Positions 25,413-33,976 of a DNA stretch of 64,000 nucleotides are shown here, in pieces (positions within the stretch are counted from its first letter, which is position 1; each line of letters begins with the position of its first letter). Both the position numbers and the translations under genes were made by a program. Source of the stretch: Nitrososphaerota archaeon (GTDB lineage Archaea; Thermoproteota; Nitrososphaeria; Nitrososphaerales; Gagatemarchaeaceae). Below the pieces are notes generated by a model that did no database searches, was not told the DNA's origin, and saw nothing but the letters and a program-made list of their open reading frames with translations. The stretch is taken from NCBI GenBank assembly GCA_029785375.1, contig JAFLZV010000004.1, positions 30,985-94,984 on the forward strand, in the 5' to 3' direction.

Positions 25413-26126
25413 ATGCTTCCCAGAGGAGTCTCGCTCACTATGGTCGAGCCAAGGGGGCCGGTCAATGTGGGTCATGTGGCCAGGCTGGTCCAGAACTTCG
25501 GCGTCGAGAGGCTCTACCTTGTGAACCCCAAGGTCGACCTTTCTGTGGCAGCGGTGTATGCCTCTCACGCGTCAGAGATCCTCGACAGGGCGGTCGTGAC
25601 GACTTTCGAGGCAGTGAGAAAAGAGAACGAGCTCCTAGTTGCAACTACCGCCGTCAGGGCGTCAAAGAGATCTAATGTGATCAGGAGAACCGTCAGTCCC
25701 GACCGGCTGCATGAAGTGCTCGCCTCTGCGGGCTCGTCGTCCATAGTCCTGGGGAGGGACACGACGGGGCTCACCAACGGAGAGATTGGGGCCTGCGACG
25801 TCACCAGCACCATAGATACAGGACAGGCGTACAGGTCCCTTAACATCGGCCATGCGGCTGCCATCGTGCTCTACCTCGCGTCCAGGGGGGACAGGAGGAG
25901 GGGACCCGCTCAGGGGCGAACGGCGAGGGAGGTTTTCGCCAGGAGCCTCTACGAGCTAGCCGAGGCGTCCAGGGTACCCAAGCACAGAGCTGGGAGTATG
26001 TTCCAAGTGGGGAAGAGGATGGCAGCCACCTCGCGGATGACCGACGCACAACTCAACCTGCTGTCGGGGGTCTTCAGGAAGGCCGTCGCGGAGCTGGAAA
26101 ATCAGGACTTGGGCTCGAAGACGTAG
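25413..26126 (+). CDS. SpoU-family 2'-O-methyltransferase, TrmJ-like
   Basis: Probably methylates the 2'-hydroxyl at position 32 of tRNA. 237 residues with the knotted SPOUT fold motifs: MVEPRGPVNVGHVARLVQNF (motif 1), SSIVLGRDTTGLTNGEIGACD (motif 2) and YRSLNIGHAAAIVLY (motif 3), then a helical tail. The frame is open upstream to 25320, overlapping ksgA, but ATG 25413 lies 25 bases from a GGCTTTAT promoter and starts just before motif 1. The 3' end overlaps the opposite-strand methyltransferase by 25 bases. Confidence 0.88.
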   Translation: MLPRGVSLTMVEPRGPVNVGHVARLVQNFGVERLYLVNPKVDLSVAAVYASHASEILDRAVVTTFEAVRKENELLVATTAVRASKRSNVIRRTVSPDRLHEVLASAGSSSIVLGRDTTGLTNGEIGACDVTSTIDTGQAYRSLNIGHAAAIVLYLASRGDRRRGPAQGRTAREVFARSLYELAEASRVPKHRAGSMFQVGKRMAATSRMTDAQLNLLSGVFRKAVAELENQDLGSKT

Positions 26127-27283
26127 ACTGCCCGTTTTATCCAGCGGGTGCTCTCAAAGGACAGCCTGACAGGATATTCGAACCCCACTGGTCCAGGCTG
26201 GAACAGGTGTAAGCCGAGGCTCCTTCCGTCCAGGGTGAGCGTGACTTCGTCTCCGTCCATCGTCTGGACCACCGGGACCACCACGACAATCCGCCCCCCG
26301 GGGCGGACGGACTCGGCCATGGAAGCAAGGGCGTCATTGTAGACCCCCGCCGCCTCTCCGACCATAGCCTGCGCCGTCGCCGTCCTGGGCCTGGCGTCGA
26401 GGCTTGGAAGGAGGAGCGGTTCGGTCACTATGCCGTCCACCTTCGTCCCCCTGAGCAGCCGAGCGAGGTCCCTGGCGTCCCCCTTCCTGATGTCATACCC
26501 CATCCCGGCACCTTCGGCCGTCGACCAGCGAAGGTTCTCCCTTGCTTCCTGGATCCTGCTCGCCCGGACGTCAAGGCCGAGGCACCGGAGGGATTTTTTG
26601 TGCGCCTCTACGAGCACGGTTCCCGAGCCGCAGAAGGGGTCGAGGACTGTCTGCCCCTGTGTCATCCCCGCCAGGTTGACGAGCGTCCTCGCGAGCCGGG
26701 GGGAGAGCGCGATCTCAGGTCGAGGCGCCGGTCTCTGCGTCCCCCTTCGGCGCATGGATACGGAGTCGGGGACCCACACGGTCGGCCCGAGGGCGAACCC
26801 CCCGTGGTATGGGAAGGCCACGACGTCGAGCGCCTTCCTCGCGAGGACGTCCTCGGCGAGGAGCTCGTTCCCCTTTGGCCTGAGCAGCCTGACCTTTCTG
26901 AGCCCCCGCTCCCGGAGGCCGTCTAGCATCCCTCTGACGAGGTCATCGTAATCGCTTTCCTCCAGCTCGTAGCCGCTGAGAGAGACGTTCGACTTCTCGT
27001 CTAGGTGCTCAGCCATCAGGTCCGCGAGAGCCCCCTGGACTTCGGACGGCCCGTCAAGCAAGGAAACTAGAGGTGCAAGCTTGTGGACCCCCGCGAGTTC
27101 CGCGAGACGCTCTGCGGGGATGCGGTCACCGTGGAGGACGGAGACCCTTTCGCACGGAGCTTCGGCACGCTGCACGAAGCCCTCCAAGAGCGAACAGGCT
27201 TCGAGTACGGAGAGCTTCCCGAAAGCCAGGACCGCTGCGACGGAGTCGGATTCGAGGAGGGAGAAGGGAAGGACGGAAGGCAA
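26102..27283 (-). CDS. tRNA guanosine-N2 methyltransferase, Trm11/TrmG10-like
   Basis: Class I methyltransferase of 393 residues with a poorly conserved N-terminal half, probably THUMP-related RNA-binding, and a C-terminal Rossmann domain with VLDPFCGSGTVLVEA and the acidic strand GLDVRAS. The catalytic motif IV, usually (T/S/N)DPPY, is TEPLLLP, the variant found in the Trm11-like group. TTG 27283 begins the recognisable LPSVLPFSLLE N-terminus, 27 bases from CTTAATAC at about 27306-27313 (minus strand); the open frame to 27400 would run through this promoter. Confidence 0.82.
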   Translation of the reverse strand: MPSVLPFSLLESDSVAAVLAFGKLSVLEACSLLEGFVQRAEAPCERVSVLHGDRIPAERLAELAGVHKLAPLVSLLDGPSEVQGALADLMAEHLDEKSNVSLSGYELEESDYDDLVRGMLDGLRERGLRKVRLLRPKGNELLAEDVLARKALDVVAFPYHGGFALGPTVWVPDSVSMRRRGTQRPAPRPEIALSPRLARTLVNLAGMTQGQTVLDPFCGSGTVLVEAHKKSLRCLGLDVRASRIQEARENLRWSTAEGAGMGYDIRKGDARDLARLLRGTKVDGIVTEPLLLPSLDARPRTATAQAMVGEAAGVYNDALASMAESVRPGGRIVVVVPVVQTMDGDEVTLTLDGRSLGLHLFQPGPVGFEYPVRLSFESTRWIKRAVYVFEPKS

Positions 27284-27362
27284 CTGGCCGGCTCGACCAG
27301 CCCGCGGTATTAAGGTGGACCGGTAGGCAAGACCGATTAGAGGGGGGAGTCCCCGTTGCGGC

Positions 27363-28100
27363 GTGGTCGACAAGGTACTGCAATATGGGGAGCTTGCCAA
27401 GTACTACGACGTCATGTACTCCTGGAAAGACTACCGCAGGGAGTCGGGAATCGTACGTCAACTGGTAAGACGATACAAGCGGTCCCGGGGGAGGGCGCTC
27501 CTCGACGTCGGGTGCGGCACCGGGAAGCACCTCGAGGCGCTGGCAGGGAACTTCGACTGCGTGGGAGTCGACTCGTCTAGGGATATGGTCAGGCTGGCTA
27601 GGCAGAACGTCGCCGGAGTGGAGTTCGTCCGCGGAGATATGGAGACGTTCGACCTGGGAAGAGAGTTCGACGTCGTCCTCTGCCTTTTCAGCGCTGTCGG
27701 GCACGTCGAGACCTACCCCCGCCTCGCCAGGACCCTCCACAACTTCGCCAGGCACCTAAGACCAGGGGGCGTAGCGATCATAGAGCCTTGGCTCACGAGG
27801 TCGACGTTCAAAGACGGCCATGTCCATGTACTGACCCAGGGGACTGACGACCTCAAAGTCGTCAGGGTCAGTTACGCGACCGTGGAGAGAGGGCGCTCCG
27901 TCCTGGACATGAGGATTATCGTCGCCGAGGGCGGGAAGGGGATGAAAACCTACAGAGACAGGATGGTGATGGGGCTCTTCGAGGTGGACAAGTTCTTGGA
28001 CCTGATGAGGAAGGCGGGAATGGAAGCAAGGTACCTGAAGCGGTCGCTGGCACCTGGGAGGGGGCTTTACGTCGGCGTCAGGCGTCCAGAGGCGCCCTAA
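27363..28100 (+). CDS. Class I SAM-dependent methyltransferase
   Basis: 245 residues with a complete fold: LLDVGCGTGKHLEAL (motif I), CVGVDSSRDMVRLAR, VRGDME, and FDVVLCLFSAVGHVE, similar to small-molecule N- or O-methyltransferases of the TylM1/glycine N-methyltransferase type. The substrate is unknown. The start is GTG 27363, diverging from the Trm11-like gene with an 80-base shared promoter region. A GATTAGAGG sequence near 27335 could be its TATA box. Confidence 0.85.
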   Translation: MVDKVLQYGELAKYYDVMYSWKDYRRESGIVRQLVRRYKRSRGRALLDVGCGTGKHLEALAGNFDCVGVDSSRDMVRLARQNVAGVEFVRGDMETFDLGREFDVVLCLFSAVGHVETYPRLARTLHNFARHLRPGGVAIIEPWLTRSTFKDGHVHVLTQGTDDLKVVRVSYATVERGRSVLDMRIIVAEGGKGMKTYRDRMVMGLFEVDKFLDLMRKAGMEARYLKRSLAPGRGLYVGVRRPEAP

Positions 28101-28300
28101 GGACTCCGGCGCCTTGGATGGGGGCTGGGTGAGACCGAAGAGGGGAAGTCCTCGGATGGATGGTCGAGACACCTCCAGGTAAGGCGAAGGCACCTGTTTG
28201 ACCGACGGCTCTACCTTGCGAGACTGGCATCCCGGGACAGGGCGGTCCCTTTGAAGCTTAATTAGGGGTCGCGGACGCGCGGGCCTGAAAGGCTAGGGAA

Positions 28301-28825
28301 TTGCACGGAAAGAACTATCGTGTCATCAAAGGCATGGCGTACACCTCGAAGAAGTACGCGCCAGGAGCGCCTAACCCCAAGGTAGCCAGGTTCACCACCG
28401 GTAAGAACAGGCCAGACTACGACGTGAAACTGAGCCTTGTCTCTGACGGCCGGGTCCAGATAAGAAGTAATGCCCTGGAGGCCGCCAGGGTAGCAGCAAG
28501 CAAGAAGGTCGCCATCCTCACGGAAGAGCAGTTCTGCCTGAGGGTAGTGACGTATCCGTTCTCGATTCTCAGGGAGAACAAAATGATCGCCACGGCAGGA
28601 GCGGACCGTCTTCAGGAGGGGATGAGGAAGGCGTTCGGGAAGCCCATAGGCATGGCAGCCAGGGTCGGCATCGGGAGTGTGATTTTGGAGCTCAGCGTGA
28701 TGAAAGAGAACCTCGACAAGGCGAAGCTGGCCATGTGGGCCGCGGGGACCAAGCTACCCATGAAGACCCACACGGAGATCGTCGAACGCCAGAAGGCAGC
28801 GGCCTCCGTCGCGCAGGTATCGTAG
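28301..28825 (+). CDS. rpl10e: Ribosomal protein L10e (uL16)
   Basis: Archaeal L10e/uL16, 174 residues, part of the large-subunit A-site region. Conserved segments are MAYTSKKYAPGAPNPKVARF, RVVTYPFSILRENKM, AGADRLQEGMRKAFGKPIG and the C-terminal AGTKLPMKTH. It starts at TTG 28301; an AGCTTAATTAG box at 28255-28265 lies about 40 bases upstream, so a short untranslated leader is likely. It stands alone, not in a ribosomal protein operon. Confidence 0.93.
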   Translation: MHGKNYRVIKGMAYTSKKYAPGAPNPKVARFTTGKNRPDYDVKLSLVSDGRVQIRSNALEAARVAASKKVAILTEEQFCLRVVTYPFSILRENKMIATAGADRLQEGMRKAFGKPIGMAARVGIGSVILELSVMKENLDKAKLAMWAAGTKLPMKTHTEIVERQKAAASVAQVS

Positions 28826-28849
28826 TCGCAGGCGCTACCTACCGACGGA

Positions 28850-30808
28850 CTACCATACGCCGACTTTCGCCGCGGGCTTTTCGCCGCGCCTAGGCGGGAA
28901 GGCGCTGTCGAACGCCGGATGGTTCATGGCTGGTATCTCCGCCCTCTGCTTTCCAAGGGAGTGGGGGTCGATGGTGGTCCTCCTTCTGACCTCCTCCACG
29001 GTAATGACCTGTTTCCAGACCTGGGCGTAAGAGACGAAAAAGCGCTGCTCGGGGGTCATGCCGTCCTTCTTCCCGGGGCGCTTCGATCCCGCCAGCCTGC
29101 CCTGGAGGGCCTCGTATGCAAGGCTCACCCCTCCGAGATCGGCTATGTTCTCTCCGAGGGTGAGTTCGCCGTTGCCGTGTAGCCCGGGAAGGACCTGGAC
29201 CGAGCTGTAGGTCTTGACCACCCCCTGCGCCCTCTTATCGAACTCCTTCTTGTCTGTAGACGTCCACCAGTCCCTGAGGTTCCCCTTCGCGTCGTACCTC
29301 CTCCCCTGGTCATCATAGCCGTGGGTGATTTCATGGCCGATGACCACGCCGATTGCTCCATAGTTCACAGCGTCTTCGGCCGTTTGATCGAAGAACGGAG
29401 GCTGGAGTATCCCGGCCGGGAACACTATTTCGTTCATGGTCGGCTCGAAGTAGGCGTTCACAGTAGGGGGGCTCATCTGCCACTCCTCCCTGTCCACAGG
29501 TCCCCCGACCCTCCCTGCCTGCCTGTCGAACTCGAACTCCGAAGCCCTGAGGACGTTCCCCAGGAGGTCAGCGGGGTCGACCCTTACAGACGAGTAGTCG
29601 CGGAACTTCTGAGGGTGCCCTATCTTTACCCTGAAGGTCCGGAACTTCTCGAGGGCGAGCTGGCGGGTCTGCTCGGACATCCAGGGTAGCCCCTCCAACC
29701 TCTTTGTGAACACGCTCCTCAGGTCGTCGACCAGTGTGACAGCCCTCCGCCTTGCTTCCTCGGGGAAGTGCTCGTCAACGAAGAGCTTCCCAAGGGCCTC
29801 CCCCAGGAGGCTGTCGACCAGCCTGACGGAACGCTTCCACCTCGGCTCGGGCTTCTTCTGTCCCGTGACCTTCCTGTTGAAGAAGTCGAAGTTCTCCCTC
29901 TCCACGGCGGCGTGCAGGTAAGGAGCGGACGTGTGAAGGACGCACCAACACAGATAGGCCTTCAGGTCCTCCGGATCAGAGTCCTTGATGAGGCCGTCGA
30001 CTGCCTTGAGGAACTCGGGCTGGCGGACCACTATGTGCGGCACTGCGGGTACCCCTGAGGCGTCGAGGAACTTCCTGACGGAGAGGTTCGGATAGTCCGA
30101 CCCGAGGCTGGCGATGGCCTCCCGGTTGTAGTTCTTCTCGCTGTCTCTCAGCTCTGTCCTCGTCCTGCTGGCCTTGGCCAGAGCGGTCTCGACGCGCAGT
30201 ACCCGCTCAGCCCAGTCTTTGGCTCGGTTTCGCGGCAGCCCCTTCAGGACGAACATCCGGGCGACGTGCTCTCGGTACTGGCGGCGGAGTTTCCGAAATG
30301 TCCCAGACAGGTAGTAGTCCCTGTCGGGCAGGGAAAGTCCCCCCTGCTGTAGATAGAAGGCATAGACCCCACTGTCCTTCTCGTCAGGCCCCGAATAGGT
30401 TCCGAACAAGGGTTCGATGTACATCCGGTGAAGCTGGGACACGACCCTGACGGCGTCATGGGCCGACCCTATCCCTTCTGCGAGCCCCCACATCTTTTCG
30501 ATGGGGCTGAACTTGAGGGCCTCGATCCTCCTGGTGTCCATGGCGGACCTGTAGAAGTCTCCCACCAGGGCTGAGACCGGGTCAGCTCTGCCCGCTTTGC
30601 TGAGTTGGGAGCACCTCTCTGCTATCCTCTTCAGTCGGAGGAGGTTCGCCTCGTCCACCTCGTTGAAGGTCCCATACCTAGACTTGTCCGGGGGGAGCGG
30701 GTGGGTCTTGATCCATCGTCCGGTTGCGTATCGGTAGAAGTCCCTTCGTGGGTCTGCCTTTCGGTCCATGTAGCTGACCGAGAATTTCGGGTTTCTGGAG
30801 GAAGCCAA
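28850..30808 (-). CDS. M13 family zinc metallopeptidase (neprilysin/PepO-like)
   Basis: 652-residue peptidase. The N-terminal half shows the M13 signature DFYRYATGRWIKTHPLPPDKS. The catalytic site is VIGHEITHGYDDQG with HEITH, the upstream NAYFEP substrate motif, and the third zinc ligand in GENIADLGG. It lacks a signal peptide or the N-terminal membrane anchor of mammalian neprilysins, so it is probably cytoplasmic, as in bacterial PepO. TTG 30808 lies about 34 bases from a GGTTTAACATG promoter. Confidence 0.93.
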   Translation of the reverse strand: MASSRNPKFSVSYMDRKADPRRDFYRYATGRWIKTHPLPPDKSRYGTFNEVDEANLLRLKRIAERCSQLSKAGRADPVSALVGDFYRSAMDTRRIEALKFSPIEKMWGLAEGIGSAHDAVRVVSQLHRMYIEPLFGTYSGPDEKDSGVYAFYLQQGGLSLPDRDYYLSGTFRKLRRQYREHVARMFVLKGLPRNRAKDWAERVLRVETALAKASRTRTELRDSEKNYNREAIASLGSDYPNLSVRKFLDASGVPAVPHIVVRQPEFLKAVDGLIKDSDPEDLKAYLCWCVLHTSAPYLHAAVERENFDFFNRKVTGQKKPEPRWKRSVRLVDSLLGEALGKLFVDEHFPEEARRRAVTLVDDLRSVFTKRLEGLPWMSEQTRQLALEKFRTFRVKIGHPQKFRDYSSVRVDPADLLGNVLRASEFEFDRQAGRVGGPVDREEWQMSPPTVNAYFEPTMNEIVFPAGILQPPFFDQTAEDAVNYGAIGVVIGHEITHGYDDQGRRYDAKGNLRDWWTSTDKKEFDKRAQGVVKTYSSVQVLPGLHGNGELTLGENIADLGGVSLAYEALQGRLAGSKRPGKKDGMTPEQRFFVSYAQVWKQVITVEEVRRRTTIDPHSLGKQRAEIPAMNHPAFDSAFPPRRGEKPAAKVGVW

Positions 30809-30916
30809 AGCGAGTCCTTAGGGGGTGAAGAGGGGCATGTTAAACCGTTGGCCTTCCGCGCAAGGGGCGCCCCGCACCGGAGAGCTCAAATCAGATAGGA
30901 GGGGCCTTGAGAGCCA

Positions 30917-31363
30917 TTGAACGAGAGCCCTGTCACGGCGTTCGACTCCAGAAGGTGGGGGGTCGGCGGCGTCGCCTCTGTAGTGGTGCTCCTGGCGCTG
31001 GGAGCGTCGCTGTTCGTATATGGATTGGAAGTCAGGTCGACGGGGCTCCAAGTGCTTGGGTCGGTATGCCTGGTGGGCGGGGTGGCCGTGTTCGCCGTCA
31101 AACTCGGCGAAGAGATACGTCCTGCTACGGCCAAATGGGATATCGTGGGCGAGGCAGGAGAGGTCGTTAGAGAGGTCGGCGCTGGAAGGAAGGGCGTCGC
31201 AAGGGTGCGGTCGGAGCAGTGGACTTGTATGAGCAAAGACCTGCTGATGCCTGGAACCAAAATCAGGGTGGTCCGGGTAGAGGGCCTTGTGGCTTGGGTC
31301 GAAAGGGTCGATGACGCGACCACCCTCAAGGCCGGCTCGGGGTTCGAGCCCCGAGGAGCCTGA
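30917..31363 (+). CDS. NfeD-like membrane protein
   Basis: 148 residues with two adjacent hydrophobic spans (about residues 15-65) followed by a soluble OB-like beta domain: AGEVVREVGAGRKGVARVRSEQW, with VVRVEGLVAWVE near the end. This is the short NfeD (DUF107) layout that often partners a stomatin/prohibitin protein and affects membrane domains; no stomatin gene is nearby. The start is TTG 30917 and the gene diverges from the M13 peptidase. Confidence 0.78.
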   Translation: MNESPVTAFDSRRWGVGGVASVVVLLALGASLFVYGLEVRSTGLQVLGSVCLVGGVAVFAVKLGEEIRPATAKWDIVGEAGEVVREVGAGRKGVARVRSEQWTCMSKDLLMPGTKIRVVRVEGLVAWVERVDDATTLKAGSGFEPRGA

Positions 31364-31490
31364 CCATCCTGTCTCCAACAGTCAGACGGCGGCAGACTGC
31401 CGCCGGAAGACCTCGACTTCGGCGTACGTGGAAGGCTGTTCCATCGGGTCATGGACAGACTTTAACTAAGGTCGGCCTCTCGCCCAAGGC

Positions 31491-31667
31491 ATGCCTCGAA
31501 TCGAACTGTATGAAGGGTCACAGAAGGTCGCCGACATCGGCCTCCCTGAAAAGAAGTTCTCGACCGGCTCCGTGGGGTACTGGGCGACCCAGAAGGTCGA
31601 GATAAACGGGAAGCGGTACCAGGCTCAGTTCCAACTCGTCGAAGTAGGGTCCAAGAACAAAGCGTAA
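31491..31667 (+). CDS. Small protein of 58 residues
   Basis: An unrecognised small beta-rich protein. It begins MPRIELYEGS and includes the segments VGYWATQKVEINGKRYQ and FQLVEVGSKNKA. Although short, it has an ideal promoter (TTTAACTA at 31461-31468, 26 bases before the ATG), sensible codon use and a polar, folded-looking sequence. It lies directly upstream of the decayed ABC1 kinase gene. Confidence 0.65.
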   Translation: MPRIELYEGSQKVADIGLPEKKFSTGSVGYWATQKVEINGKRYQAQFQLVEVGSKNKA

Positions 31668-31685
31668 GCGAAGTCTCTCCCGGCT

Positions 31686-32223
31686 GTGAAAGCTGGGCGG
31701 ACGCGGCTCTGGGACCGGAGCTACGGGAAGGAGATACTCGGGGCGGAAGGGAAGACCCTGCACGCTGAGAAGTACAGGGCCCACGGACTGAAGGGCTGTG
31801 GAGACGTTCGTGGAGTTCGGGCCCGCTTTTGTCAAGCTCGGACAGCTCCTTTCCGTCGGGCCCGACGTGCTTCCGGAGCCCTGCATGGATGAGTTCACCA
31901 GGATTCAGGACGAGGTTCCCCCGGCCCCCTTGGAAGAGGTCAGGCCGATCATCGAAGCGGATTTGGGGCCCATCGACGGCGTCTTCGACTCCGACGAGTC
32001 GGCCATCTCAGGGGCGAGCCTCGGACAGGTGTACGGGGCACGCTACGAGGGGGAGGATGTAGTGGTCAAAGTCAACAGGTCGGGGATCCGAGAAGTGGTG
32101 TCTGTCGACGTCAAGGCCCTTAAGAGGCTCGTTCCCCCTTTGGCGAGGCTCATCGACGGGGGGTCGAGGGTGTTCGCCCCCAGGCGACCTCTGTGGTGCA
32201 GGCACTATATCCTGTCAGGGTGA
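31686..32223 (+). pseudogene. Decayed ABC1/UbiB (AarF) kinase-like gene, frameshifted and truncated
   Basis: The first frame (from GTG 31686) encodes YGKEILGAEGKTLHAEKYRAHGLKG. A one-base shift near 31795 continues as ETFVEFGPAFVKLGQLLS, PDVLPEPCMDEFTRIQDEVP, ISGASLGQVYGARYEGEDVVVKVNR, the diagnostic N-terminal half of ABC1/UbiB proteins (KxGQ motif and the alanine/serine-rich ASLGQV nucleotide loop). The match ends near IDGGSRVFA at about 32173, so the whole catalytic lobe is missing. A frameshift plus loss of the C-terminal 300 residues marks a pseudogene. Confidence 0.75.
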
Positions 32224-32257
32224 CCGTCTTCGGACGGGGGCAATCCGCTACAGATGC

Positions 32258-32515
32258 CTATCGAGGCGGCGCGGGTGTGGAAACCTGTCGTCCCGCCCTG
32301 GGCCAGTTGCCGCCCAGGATGATCAGCAACCCGACCACGGCGACCACCGCGCCCACGTAGATGTAGGTGGGGTCTCCGGTCATGTAGCTCCCTGGGATGT
32401 ACCCTTCTCCCTGCAGAGAGAAGACTGCCCCGATGAGCACGACCATTATCCCCAATGTCGAAAAGCCGACCTTGCGCCCGTTCACGATATCTCTTCCTCT
32501 GGTGTCCCCTGACAC
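32258..32515 (-). CDS. Small two-span membrane protein
   Basis: 85 residues: a charged N-terminus, a hydrophobic span FSTLGIMVVLIGAVFSL, an extracytoplasmic loop, a second span YIYVGAVVAVVGLLIILGG and a basic tail. GTG 32515 is two bases after the stop of the upstream Asp-box gene, so they share a transcript. Unknown function. Confidence 0.65.
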   Translation of the reverse strand: MSGDTRGRDIVNGRKVGFSTLGIMVVLIGAVFSLQGEGYIPGSYMTGDPTYIYVGAVVAVVGLLIILGGNWPRAGRQVSTPAPPR

Positions 32516-32516
32516 A

Positions 32517-33605
32517 TCACGCAGAAGATACAGAAACCGACAGTATCGGGGGGAGGCCGTCCGCTATCCTCTCCCATTTGTTACCTTGGTCCCTGCTGGC
32601 GAACAACTGGCCGGTCGTGGAACCGAAGTACAGGCCACAAGGCTCTCCCTGGTCTGTCACCATCGCGTCCCTCAACACGGTGAAGTATGACGTTTTGGGG
32701 ATGCCTGAATCCAACTTGCTCCACTCCTTCCCTCCGTTGTCCGTCGCCCAGACCGCGAATTGTCCTCCCAGAGGTATCCTGGAGAAATCGCCCTCGAGTG
32801 GCGCGAGGTAAAACCGCTCAGGCTCGTTCGCGTCCACGGCGGCAGGGAATCCGAAGCGGGACGGAAGGTTGTTCCGGATGTCCTTCCAGTCGTCTCCCGC
32901 GTCGTCGCTCCTGTAGACCCCGGTGTGATTCTGCTGGAAAATCGTGTCGGGCTTTGACTGGTTGATGGCCAGCTTGTGTACGCACGTGCCGAACTCGGGG
33001 TACTTCTCCGGCTGAAAGTCGGCCAGCAGGCGCTTGTTCTTGAAACTCCACGTCTCTCCGTTGTCGTCCGACCTCATGACCCCTACGGCGGAGATCGCGA
33101 TCAGGATTCTCTTCGGGCGCCGCTCGCTCAGCACCACGGTGTGCAGGCAGAGCCCTCCTCCGCCGGGCTGCCACTTCTTCCTGGTCTTATGGTTCAGCAT
33201 GGCTTCGTTGACCGTCCACTTCTCCCCGCCGTCGTCCGACCTGAAGAGACATGCCGGCTCCACCCCCGCGTAGACCACTCCTTCGTCGTCATCTGTGCCC
33301 GGCTTAATCTGCCAGATCCTCGCGACAGACAGGCCCGAGCCCTTCGGAAACTTCGGCGGCGTCCTGGAGACCTTCCAGGACTTGCCCATGTCTTTGCTCT
33401 TTGCGATGGTGGGACCCCAGTGGCTGCTGCTAACGGAGGCAAGCATGGTCCTACTGCGCCTGTCGTAGGCCATGTGATAGGTTTCGTTCCCCTTCAGCTC
33501 GGGGCCGGACAGCTTCCAGCTTCTCCGCCCGCTGTCAGACGTGAAGACGAAAGCGCCCTTGCGGGTGCCTACCATCAAAACCTGTCTTCCGTCCCCCTTT
33601 GTCAT
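32517..33605 (-). CDS. BNR/Asp-box repeat beta-propeller protein
   Basis: 362 residues with repeated Asp-box turns: SDSGRRSWKLS, SKDMGKSWKVS, SDDGGEKWTV, SDDNGETWSF, SDDAGDDWKDI, TDNGGKEWSKL and SRDQGNKWERI, one per propeller blade, implying a six- or seven-bladed propeller of the sialidase/Vps10/photosystem assembly type. No catalytic tyrosine or arginine triad of true sialidases is apparent and no signal peptide is seen, so a binding or assembly role is more likely. ATG 33605 follows the ubiquitin-like sulfur carrier gene by 8 bases. Confidence 0.82.
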   Translation of the reverse strand: MTKGDGRQVLMVGTRKGAFVFTSDSGRRSWKLSGPELKGNETYHMAYDRRSRTMLASVSSSHWGPTIAKSKDMGKSWKVSRTPPKFPKGSGLSVARIWQIKPGTDDDEGVVYAGVEPACLFRSDDGGEKWTVNEAMLNHKTRKKWQPGGGGLCLHTVVLSERRPKRILIAISAVGVMRSDDNGETWSFKNKRLLADFQPEKYPEFGTCVHKLAINQSKPDTIFQQNHTGVYRSDDAGDDWKDIRNNLPSRFGFPAAVDANEPERFYLAPLEGDFSRIPLGGQFAVWATDNGGKEWSKLDSGIPKTSYFTVLRDAMVTDQGEPCGLYFGSTTGQLFASRDQGNKWERIADGLPPILSVSVSSA

Positions 33606-33613
33606 CTATCCCC

Positions 33614-33889
33614 CTACCCCCCCGCGACAGATGGTAAAATATGCACCGTGTCCCCGTCACGGAGCTTCGTCATCTCCCTCTGCAGGTCCTTCGAGTTCTC
33701 AGAGTTCACGAATATGTTCACATGGGTCCTGATTTTCTCCTGATCGTCGACGATTCTCTGCCCGATGCCCGGAAACCTGGCATCCAGCTTCCTCACCATC
33801 GACTGGAGGTCCGGGACCGTGTCCATCTCCAAGCTAGAGACTCCGTTGGTCCAGTCCTTTAACTGTGCCGTCAGTTTGACGCGTATCAA
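33614..33889 (-). CDS. Ubiquitin-like sulfur carrier (MoaD/ThiS/SAMP family)
   Basis: 91 residues with a beta-grasp fold ending in VHILPSVAGG, the exposed Gly-Gly that is adenylated and thiocarboxylated by an E1-like enzyme. RIVDDQEKIRTHVNIFVN is the typical central region. TTG 33889 is 27 bases from a CATAAATAGC box and is preferred over the longer open frame to 33940. It diverges from the E1-rhodanese gene, its likely activator. It may serve molybdopterin, thiamine or tRNA thiolation, or act as a protein modifier; a second MoaD is encoded at 37248. Confidence 0.85.
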   Translation of the reverse strand: MIRVKLTAQLKDWTNGVSSLEMDTVPDLQSMVRKLDARFPGIGQRIVDDQEKIRTHVNIFVNSENSKDLQREMTKLRDGDTVHILPSVAGG

Positions 33890-33911
33890 GCGCGACTGGG
33901 AAACCCTTTGG

Positions 33912-33950
33912 CTATTTATGGGGAGCGCGTGGCGCTCCAAATCTTTTAAC
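33912..33950. promoter_or_regulatory. Divergent promoters for sulfur carrier and its E1-like activator
   Basis: CATAAATAGC (minus strand, 33912-33920) is 27 bases before TTG 33889, and CTTTTAAC (plus strand, 33944-33950) is about 29 bases before ATG 33977. The two are separated by the inverted sequence GGAGCGCGTGGCGCTCC (33922-33938), a perfect GGAGCGC/GCGCTCC hairpin or operator with a 3-base loop, placed symmetrically between both TATA boxes. Confidence 0.55.
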
Positions 33951-33976
33951 GAGCCGATGACGTTCCTTCCACGACC

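Noticed and set aside
31335..31352. T-arm-like sequence GGGGTTCGAGCCCC suggesting a tRNA
   Set aside because: It is the last part of the NfeD-like coding sequence, and no acceptor, D or anticodon stems can be built upstream.
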